Source: Micavibrio_B sp048498395 (lineage in GTDB: Bacteria; Pseudomonadota; Alphaproteobacteria; Micavibrionales; Micavibrionaceae). Taken from it: a stretch of 20,533 nt of DNA. The notes under the pieces are model-generated. The model was not told the DNA's origin. It worked only from the letters and a program-made list of their open reading frames with translations, and made no database searches. This document shows positions 15,111 to 20,533 of the stretch, in pieces. A program made the position numbers and the translations under genes. Within the stretch, counting starts at the first letter, position 1. The number at the start of each line of letters is the position of its first letter. The stretch covers positions 1-20,533 of the forward strand of contig JBEHYB010000040.1 in assembly GCA_048498395.1 (NCBI GenBank), written 5' to 3'.

Positions 15111-16167
15111 TGCGCCGTGCATTATCTTTATCGATGAGATCGATTCCATCGGACGTAAACGCTCGGAAGGCGAGCGCGCTTCGGACAGTATCGTCGTCGA
15201 GCTTTTGAGCCAGATGGACGGTTTCGAGCCATTGGAGAAAGTCCTCATTATAGCGGCCACGAACAAGCCGGAAGTCCTTGATCCTGCGCTTTTACGTCCG
15301 GGCCGTTTTGACAAACAGATCGTCGTGCCGACACCTGACTTGACGGCGCGGGTCAAAATCCTTGAAGTTCATACGAAAAACCGTCCGCTTGATAAGGATG
15401 TTACGCTCGAATCCCTGGCAAAGAGAACTTACGGCTTCTCCGGCGCGGATCTTGCCAATCTCGCCAATGAAGCGGCTTTGTCGGCCTCGCGCAGGGAAGG
15501 GGCTGAAACGATCACTACGAATGATTTCGATATCGCGCTTGACCGGATCACCATGGGTATCAAACGCCCCCTGGCGCTTACCAAGGAAAATAAATGGGCA
15601 ACAGCCGTGCACGAAGCAGGTCATACGATCTGCGTCCTGGCAAAAGAAGAAATAACAAGAAATCCGCTTTATAAAGTGACGATTGTTCCACACGGCGAAG
15701 CCTTGGGATTGACGATGATGACTCCGGACGAAGAAAGCTACGGGCAGAAACTCAAAGAGTTGAAAGCGCATCTCGTCGTATTGTTTGGCGGACGTATTGC
15801 CGAAGAACTACTTCTCGGCGGTCCGGAAGAAGTCAGCACAGGCGCAAGTAATGATATCCGCAAAGCGACAGATATAGCCTGGAGAATGGTCACGAAATTC
15901 GGTTTCTCCGGTCTGGGGCCTATCAGCTTCGGCAGCGATAATGACGGCTATCTCGGACCTGCAATGGGCCATGATCTCGACGAACATACCGCTTCGAAAA
16001 TCTATGAGCAGGTCGGCCTGATCGTCGCTGCCGCAGAGAAAGAAGCCCGCGCGATCCTGACTGAGAGAATTGACGATCTCACGAAGCTTGCGGAAGAATT
16101 GCTGGAAAAAGAGACGATAGACGCGCCGGAAGTCCGGGCTTTATTGCCTGCGCCGGCAGTTGCATAG
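15079..16167 (+). CDS. C-terminal piece of the disrupted FtsH-like protease (AAA remainder plus M41 peptidase)
   Basis: 362 codons if TTG at 15079 is used; there is no ribosome-binding site, so separate translation is doubtful. Seen: Walker B CIIFIDEID at 14-22, second region of homology NKPEVLDPALLRPGRFD at 62-78 with arginine fingers, the lid (YGFSGADLANLANEAAL), zinc motif HEAGH at 178-182 and third ligand D259 in TGASNDIRKAT, plus GGRIAEELLLGG. All protease residues are intact, so the decay is recent or there is an assembly fault. It overlaps the N-terminal piece by 32 nt in another frame. Confidence 0.82.
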   Translation: MRDLFTKARDNAPCIIFIDEIDSIGRKRSEGERASDSIVVELLSQMDGFEPLEKVLIIAATNKPEVLDPALLRPGRFDKQIVVPTPDLTARVKILEVHTKNRPLDKDVTLESLAKRTYGFSGADLANLANEAALSASRREGAETITTNDFDIALDRITMGIKRPLALTKENKWATAVHEAGHTICVLAKEEITRNPLYKVTIVPHGEALGLTMMTPDEESYGQKLKELKAHLVVLFGGRIAEELLLGGPEEVSTGASNDIRKATDIAWRMVTKFGFSGLGPISFGSDNDGYLGPAMGHDLDEHTASKIYEQVGLIVAAAEKEARAILTERIDDLTKLAEELLEKETIDAPEVRALLPAPAVA

Positions 16168-16190
16168 TTTGCATACATAAATAATCAAGC

Positions 16191-16218
16191 TTACCATTTG
16201 GGCTTGCGTTGCTATAAT
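16191..16218 (+). promoter_or_regulatory. Promoter for the GAF protein
   Basis: Perfect TATAAT -10 (16213-16218) with TTACCA (16191-16196) 16 nt upstream; about 22 nt to the ATG. Confidence 0.55.
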
Positions 16219-16240
16219 CTTGTTTAGGCGAGGTTATAGC

Positions 16241-16744
16241 ATGGATTACGATCCCGAACTTAAAAGTACGTTGTGGAACCGGGAGCGGCTGATGGCCGTC
16301 AAGCGGTCGAAGATGCTCGACTCCCCCAATGAGAAGATGTTCGACGATGTCACGGACGCGGTCTGTCATACGCTCGACGTGCCGATGTCGCTGGTGACGA
16401 TTATCGATGCCGACCGGCAATTTTTTAAAAGCTGTGTCGGGCTGGCCAGGGAACTGATGGAGCAGCGCGAAACGCCGATCGAGGATTCCGCCTGCCAGTA
16501 CGTTGTCAAAAAACGCAGCATGATCCTGATCAACGATGTAAAGAACGATCCTTTCTTTCATTGCCACATGGGGCTGAATAATATCAACGCCGGGGCTTAT
16601 CTCGGTGTGCCGCTCATCCGCGACCGGCAGGTGATAGGTTCGGTCTGCGCGATCGACACGCGGGCGCGGGACTGGCAGGAAGCCGATATAGACTTCCTTG
16701 AGAAAAAAGCCGATATGCTCAGGGAAGAAATCGCGCGGAGATAG
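16241..16744 (+). CDS. Single GAF-domain protein, 167 aa
   Basis: GAF domains bind small ligands (cyclic nucleotides, tetrapyrroles, others). The family hallmarks run in order: NRERLMAVKRSKMLDSPNEK-type leader (13-32), FDDVTDAVCHTLDVPMSLVTIIDADRQFFKS (34-64), RETP then DSACQY with C85 at the position usually occupied by AFC, LINDVKNDPFF (97-106), GAYLGVPLIRDRQVIGSVCAID (118-139), and a final helix. No output domain (HATPase, GGDEF, EAL) follows, so it is a stand-alone sensor or part of a multi-protein pathway. Start ATG 16241 has GAGG 7 nt upstream; a TTG 21 nt earlier is less likely. It has a perfect TATAAT -10. Confidence 0.88.
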   Translation: MDYDPELKSTLWNRERLMAVKRSKMLDSPNEKMFDDVTDAVCHTLDVPMSLVTIIDADRQFFKSCVGLARELMEQRETPIEDSACQYVVKKRSMILINDVKNDPFFHCHMGLNNINAGAYLGVPLIRDRQVIGSVCAIDTRARDWQEADIDFLEKKADMLREEIARR

Positions 16745-16843
16745 ATCGCACTGCAACACTCTGTTTTCGCTGGGCTATTCCTGAATTCACTGGCAAGTCG
16801 CAAATTCTTTTGAGATAATCTTCTTAGGGTAAGGAGATTTTCA

Positions 16844-17962
16844 ATGCTGATTGGTGTGCCGAAAGAAATCAAGAAACAGGAAAACCGCGTCGGGCTCGTA
16901 CCGTCCTCCGTCAGGGAATTCATCGCGCACGGGCACAAAGTTCTGGTTGAAACCGGGGCTGGTTCGGGGATCGGGTTCTCGGATGACGATTACAAGGCTG
17001 CCGGCGCCACGATTGCCGCTACGCCCGCCGAAATTTTCAAAGCCGCCGATATGATTATCAAGGTCAAGGAGCCGCAGGCGCAGGAATGCGCGATGCTGCG
17101 CGAAGACCAGATATTGTTCACTTATCTGCACCTGGCCGCGGACCCGGCACAGGCCGATGCCCTGGTCAAATCAAAGGCCGTCTGTATCGCCTATGAAACC
17201 GTGTTCGGCGCGGATGGCAGGTCGCTGCCGCTTCTGGCCCCGATGAGCGAAGTCGCAGGCCGCTTATCCGCGCAGATCGCGGCTGATTACCTGATGAAAC
17301 ACAAGGGCGGTCTTGGCCGCCTGATCAGCGGCTCGCCCGGCGTTGCGCCTGCCGAAGTGCTGGTCCTTGGTGGCGGTGTATCGGGTTTTAACGCGGCACG
17401 CGTGGCGGCCGGCATGGGCGCGTCCGTGACCATCCTTGACCGTTCGTCCGATCGCATCCGTTTCCTCGACGATTATTTCTACGGCAAGATCAAAGTCCTG
17501 ATGTCCAATACGCATACTTTGGAAGAATTATTGCCGAAGGTCGATGTCGTGATCGGTGCAGTTCTGATTCCCGGCGCGTCCGCGCCGAAACTCGTCAAGA
17601 AAGAGCACCTGAAAATAATGAAACAGGGCGCTGTGCTTGTCGATATCGCGATCGATCAGGGAGGCTGTTTTGAAACCAGCCACGCGACGACGCATGCCGA
17701 GCCGACTTATATCGTCGACGGTATCGTTCATTACTGCGTCGCCAATATGCCGGGCGCGGTGCCGCTCACATCGGCGACGGCGCTCAATCACGCGGTGTTG
17801 CCGTATGCGTTGAGGATTGCCGATAAAGGATGGAAAGCTGCGCTGAAATCCGACAGGGGATTTCTGGAAGGATTGAATATCTGTAAAGGGCAGGTGACGA
17901 ACAGGGCAGTTGCCGAGAGTCTCAATCTGACCTTTACAGATCCGGTAACGGTTGCGGGCTAG
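16844..17962 (+). CDS. ald: Alanine dehydrogenase
   Basis: NAD+-dependent oxidative deamination of L-alanine to pyruvate and ammonia, or the reverse; cytoplasmic. Seen (372 aa, usual length 371): MLIGVPKEIKKQENRVGLVPS with substrate residue R15, K75 in KVKEP, catalytic H96 in YLHLA, MSEVAGRLSAQ, Rossmann motif LGGGVSG at 175-181 and LD at 198-199, NAD-pocket DQGG with catalytic D271, and TTHAEPTYIVDGIVHYCVANMPGAVP. All these fit Ald rather than the transhydrogenase alpha subunit (no C-terminal extension). ATG has AAGGAG 8 nt upstream. Its stop is 3 nt from that of the convergent secreted-protein gene. Confidence 0.96.
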   Translation: MLIGVPKEIKKQENRVGLVPSSVREFIAHGHKVLVETGAGSGIGFSDDDYKAAGATIAATPAEIFKAADMIIKVKEPQAQECAMLREDQILFTYLHLAADPAQADALVKSKAVCIAYETVFGADGRSLPLLAPMSEVAGRLSAQIAADYLMKHKGGLGRLISGSPGVAPAEVLVLGGGVSGFNAARVAAGMGASVTILDRSSDRIRFLDDYFYGKIKVLMSNTHTLEELLPKVDVVIGAVLIPGASAPKLVKKEHLKIMKQGAVLVDIAIDQGGCFETSHATTHAEPTYIVDGIVHYCVANMPGAVPLTSATALNHAVLPYALRIADKGWKAALKSDRGFLEGLNICKGQVTNRAVAESLNLTFTDPVTVAG

Positions 17963-17965
17963 AAA

Positions 17966-18277
17966 TTATTCCGCGTTATAGTCGTATTTGTTTGCGCGTA
18001 TGGATGCGTCCGGTGCGATCGCTTCAACGCCTGCTGCCGGTTCAACATTCTGTGGAGTTGTGATTTCAGCCTTTGCGGTTTTCTCGGACGGCGTTTTTGG
18101 CGTGGTTTTCACTTCAGCCGTTGTTTCTGTTTGAACGGTTTTTTCGTCCTGTTTTTCAACTGATTTGGTTGTTGTCTTGGTGGTTATGGATTCGTGCGCC
18201 TGTGCTGTTGAGATGAAGCCGCCGGCAAAAATCAGGGCGGAAAGGGCGGCGATACGCAGGGATTTGGCAAATTTCAT
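17966..18277 (-). CDS. Secreted Thr/Lys-rich low-complexity protein, 103 aa
   Basis: A signal peptide (MKFAKS, hydrophobic core IAALSALIFAGG, cleavage after AQA at 27) followed by a low-complexity Thr/Lys/Glu/Pro region (28-75), then an Ala/Pro stretch and the end ANKYDYNAE. There are no cysteines and no domain I recognise; the mature part is probably disordered and lies in the periplasm. AAAGGAG is placed 7 nt before the ATG, so it is probably well expressed. Similar small extended proteins can be cell-wall linkers, but this is a guess. Confidence 0.85.
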   Translation of the reverse strand: MKFAKSLRIAALSALIFAGGFISTAQAHESITTKTTTKSVEKQDEKTVQTETTAEVKTTPKTPSEKTAKAEITTPQNVEPAAGVEAIAPDASIRANKYDYNAE

Positions 18278-18388
18278 AGGGAGCTCCTTTTAAAGTTGGA
18301 AAGAATATGGCTCCCGCATGAGGATAATGCCAGAAATTATTGAGCAAACATGCAATTTCACGCTTTAATCCGGGCATTAATAAAGTGC

Positions 18389-18417
18389 TTGCTTTAAATA
18401 GCGGTTTTGAGTAAACA
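18389..18417 (+). promoter_or_regulatory. tRNA-Asp promoter, TAAACA class
   Basis: CTTGCTT with TTGCTT at 18389-18394, exactly 17 nt, TAAACA (18412-18417), 12 nt before the tRNA. The sequence TAAACACTT is identical to that at the tRNA-Leu promoter. Confidence 0.68.
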
Positions 18418-18429
18418 CTTCCGACCAAT

Positions 18430-18506
18430 GCGGGTGTAGTTCAGTTGGTTAGAACGCTTCCCTGTCACGGAAGAGGTCGAGGGTTCAAGTCCCTTCACTC
18501 GCGCCA
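18430..18506 (+). tRNA. tRNA-Asp (anticodon GUC)
   Basis: Acceptor GCGGGTG (18430-18436) pairs with CACTCGC (18496-18502) with one G-U; discriminator G and encoded CCA. Anticodon stem CTTCC/GGAAG with loop CTGTCAC gives anticodon GTC. D arm GTTCAGTTGGTTAGAAC, T loop TTCAAGT. Confidence 0.97.
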
Positions 18507-18560
18507 TTGGTTTCCCCTCAAATCCACCAAAAATCGTTAATTTTATAATTTTGTGGCTTT

Positions 18561-18590
18561 TTGAGCTTTCTTTTCGTATAAACCTATTAT
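18561..18590 (+). promoter_or_regulatory. Promoter for the 368-aa gene
   Basis: TTGAGC (18561-18566), 18 nt, TATTAT (18585-18590). Predicted start near 18597, which favours the GTG at 18615 over the ATG at 18600. Confidence 0.5.
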
Positions 18591-18614
18591 CCATAATATA
18601 TGATAGGTGATGAT

Positions 18615-19721
18615 GTGTTTTTTAAAAATAAGCAACAAAAGATCGACGATGCCTTTAAAGCGAAAAAATATAGCAAGCTTGTCGAGATCGTAAAAAAGAC
18701 CCCGATCGATCTTGAATCAAAAGACCGCATCATCAAGCAGCTCAGCGAGCTTAAAACTCCTCTGGCAGATGGCGCGCTCAAGCAACTTGCGATCGAGGAA
18801 GCCGGGAGCACGGCCTTTATCTTTACACTTCTGACGGCAAGAGCGCTTGAGAGCGGATCGCCGGGCGAGGCGCATGAGATCTCCTATCTCTTTCACCAGA
18901 TCAAGGAGCGCAGAACGGGCGCGAATTATTATACGAACAGTGTCGTCTTCGACGAGCTGAACGAAGCCTATCTGAAAATATCAAAGCCCGGCGAATATCC
19001 GCTCGGCCTGATGATGCAGAACGTCTATGAGAAAAACGCCGATCCATACCGCCAGCAAAGAGATAACGTACCGATGGCGTTTATCGCCAGGGCGGCTTTC
19101 GCGGACCATGCGAAAATCGCGACCAATAATAAGATCGATACCACGATCCGCACGCTCGCCGACGAGGAAACATTGCGAATTATAAGTCGTGAATATAATC
19201 CGCCGGAATTCAAGGAATTCAGGGATGCGGCTATCGAGCGTATGAAAACAGTCAACCCGGCAGGCGCTATTTACCTGATGCGCGGCGCTGTGAAATCATT
19301 CGATATGGACGGTATTGTACTGGCGCGTGAAGTCCTCACCCTCGCCGATACCTTTAATAAAAAAGCCAATGAGGCAGATGCGAGTATCGCAGATTCAGTC
19401 GAGAGACTATTCAAAGACGTAACGAGTGCGCTGCCGCGTATCATCGAGAAAACGGAGGCGGGCATGGATACGCCGATGATTGAAAGCCTGCGCGGATTCT
19501 ATAACGATGCGCAGGAAAATGCTTTTCTCTCTGCAACGAGCAAAACCGCAATTCCTTTTGCAGAAAATATTCTCGGCGCGTGGGAACATGCGGGAGAAAA
19601 TCCGCAAGCGCTTGAAGCCGCCGCTGCGAAAATTGCAAACTTGAAATCCATCAAGTGGGAACCTGTCAGCGTGCGCCCGCCGCTTATCGGCTATAATTTC
19701 GAGATGAAGGGATTGCGCTGA
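18615..19721 (+). CDS. Hypothetical all-helical protein, 368 aa
   Basis: No family recognised. Soluble, helix-rich throughout, with short amphipathic helices separated by Pro/Gly turns, which suggests helical-repeat (solenoid) packing; no signal peptide or TM. I choose GTG at 18615 because AGGTGAT (18605-18611) upstream is a seven-base match to the 16S 3' end at correct spacing and because the promoter would start transcription at about 18597; an in-frame ATG at 18600 would add five residues (MIGDD). With GTG the product begins MFFKNKQQKIDDAFKAKKYSKLVEIVKK. It converges on the DUF808 gene with 6 nt between the stops. Confidence 0.8.
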   Translation: MFFKNKQQKIDDAFKAKKYSKLVEIVKKTPIDLESKDRIIKQLSELKTPLADGALKQLAIEEAGSTAFIFTLLTARALESGSPGEAHEISYLFHQIKERRTGANYYTNSVVFDELNEAYLKISKPGEYPLGLMMQNVYEKNADPYRQQRDNVPMAFIARAAFADHAKIATNNKIDTTIRTLADEETLRIISREYNPPEFKEFRDAAIERMKTVNPAGAIYLMRGAVKSFDMDGIVLAREVLTLADTFNKKANEADASIADSVERLFKDVTSALPRIIEKTEAGMDTPMIESLRGFYNDAQENAFLSATSKTAIPFAENILGAWEHAGENPQALEAAAAKIANLKSIKWEPVSVRPPLIGYNFEMKGLR

Positions 19722-19727
19722 GCTAAA

Positions 19728-20453
19728 TCAGGGCTGTTTAGGCTCTTCCGCATCGATCTTTTTATCGGCCCGTTTCGGCAGCAGCGCGAGAACCGGTTTC
19801 GTCACATTCCCGATTATATCCCCGGCTGTGTTGAAAACAGGTTTCAGCATTTCACCGGCTTTCGCGAGCGGTGGATCGATGATGGGAGCCGCGACTTTGT
19901 GCGCAAGCACAAGACCGGCTCCGATCGTAAGACCCGTCGCGGCGGCAAAGGCGAGGCTTAACGAGCCTGAGGCCAAACCCTGCGGCACATGTTCGGCCAA
20001 TACTTCCGAGAGATGTTCAAGAGCCGGGATAGGGCGCATGATCAATTCACCGCCGATACCGAACATTGCACCGGTCCCCAAAACCGACAGCGCCTTCATC
20101 ACGGGCGCGACACCGACATCGAGCGCTTTGCCAAGACCGCGCTTGGCTTTGGCGATCAGGTCGTCGCCTTCGGTTTTGTTCAAAGCTTCGGCGAAATTAT
20201 CCGCGCGTACGAAGCCTTTGACGGCCAGGAAGACGGCGGCGGTGATGATCGCGCTTGAGCCGCTGACGCAGATAAGCTTTGTCAGGAAAGGCGCGGATTG
20301 GACGGCACCGAGCGAGATACAGGTCACTTCGGATGTCATCACGACATCGGTCGCAATAATATTATTCTCGATCTGTTTGTGGTGTTCGTCCGAAGAGAGA
20401 AGTTCTTCTTTGACTTCCTCGATTTCGTCTTCTTCCTGATGCGGATTTTTCAA
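19728..20453 (-). CDS. DUF808 (YedI-like) membrane protein, C-terminal portion, N-terminus lost or out of frame
   Basis: DUF808 proteins are multi-TM inner-membrane proteins of unknown function (E. coli YedI). Seen: KQIENNIIATDVVMTSEVTCISLG at 26-49, APFLTKLICVSG, hydrophobic helix about 61-80, APVMKALSVLGTGAMFGIGG at 116-135 followed by PIPALEHLSE, and a Gly/Ala helix about 163-184. These match YedI in order. The homology continues upstream in this frame (HEAAEEVIHAV, like EGVEKVLHML in YedI) as far as a TGA at 20505-20507, with no ATG; the only start is a TTG at 20453 without a ribosome-binding site. The N-terminal half of the family (SLLALLDDIA...) is not in this window in frame. A frameshift, truncation or sequencing error is likely. 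Confidence 0.75.
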   Translation of the reverse strand: MKNPHQEEDEIEEVKEELLSSDEHHKQIENNIIATDVVMTSEVTCISLGAVQSAPFLTKLICVSGSSAIITAAVFLAVKGFVRADNFAEALNKTEGDDLIAKAKRGLGKALDVGVAPVMKALSVLGTGAMFGIGGELIMRPIPALEHLSEVLAEHVPQGLASGSLSLAFAAATGLTIGAGLVLAHKVAAPIIDPPLAKAGEMLKPVFNTAGDIIGNVTKPVLALLPKRADKKIDAEEPKQP

Positions 20454-20533
20454 ACCCGAAACCGCATGGATAACTTCTTCTGCGGCCTCATGAATCGACC
20501 TCGATCAATTTCATCCAGCTCGGCATCATCCGT

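Larger units (their letters stand above)
14436..16167 (+). pseudogene. FtsH-like AAA+ zinc metalloprotease disrupted by an internal deletion
   Basis: The two halves below together make an FtsH-type protease of about 605 residues, had nothing been lost. In frame 1 the AAA domain runs to AKAIAG and then shifts into FVYQSPR and a stop; the next frame resumes at LRDLFTKARDNAPC. By comparison with FtsH from memory (E. coli AKAIAG ... VRDMF), about 27 codons are missing, including the whole segment with the aromatic pore loop FVG. The join lies on GCGGG (15081-15085), which would occur in both GCG GG- (Ala-Gly) and GTG CGG G- (Val-Arg-Asp), so an 83-bp deletion between short direct repeats explains both the loss and the frame change. 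A one-base error cannot. Confidence 0.8.

Overview
The window looks like chromosome of an alphaproteobacterium of medium GC content. The best evidence is the protease/chaperone block tig - clpP - lon with a tRNA-Leu directly before tig, and tRNA-Val and tRNA-Asp downstream of lon. Many short hypothetical membrane or secreted genes sit on the minus strand between these core genes. A Micavibrio-like or related poorly sampled lineage would fit, but that is a guess.

Layout. 1-5.2 kb: the ADP-dependent NAD(P)H-hydrate dehydratase (possibly the C-terminal half of a bifunctional Nnr); a minus-strand pair of unknown genes flanked by two copies of a palindromic repeat; a plus-strand HAD phosphatase/HIT protein pair; and a compact minus-strand three-gene operon (217, 210 and 52 aa) of unknown membrane/secreted proteins. 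A perfect 18-bp palindrome separates this operon from a divergent VOC gene. 5.7-11.4 kb: tRNA-Leu(UAG), trigger factor with a clear terminator, a membrane-anchored GH25 lysozyme-like protein, ClpP and Lon with a clear terminator. clpX is not between clpP and lon, and hupB does not follow lon. 11.4-18.5 kb: an unknown helical protein and an HAD-SAK-type phosphatase on the minus strand, tRNA-Val(UAC), an APH-fold kinase, a small unknown protein, an FtsH-like metalloprotease gene broken by an apparent 83-bp deletion, a single-GAF protein, alanine dehydrogenase, a secreted Thr/Lys-rich protein, and tRNA-Asp(GUC). 18.6-20.5 kb: a large unknown helical protein and a DUF808-family membrane protein whose N-terminal part is out of frame or missing at the window edge.

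How it works together. Trigger factor, ClpP and Lon form the protein-quality-control core; the broken FtsH-like gene would have been a further AAA protease. Two promoter classes recur. HAD, clpP and lon share TTGnnn-N17-TAGGTT. All three tRNAs share CTTGnnT-N17-TAAACA.

Most interesting points: (1) the FtsH-like gene with its pore-loop segment missing, joined at a GCGGG microhomology, and a 9-bp hairpin covering its ribosome-binding site; (2) a new-looking family of two-TM proteins with a shared GNGxYxAxD motif, found twice in separate operons; (3) the two promoter classes; (4) the palindrome carrying back-to-back -35 boxes; (5) the missing clpX.
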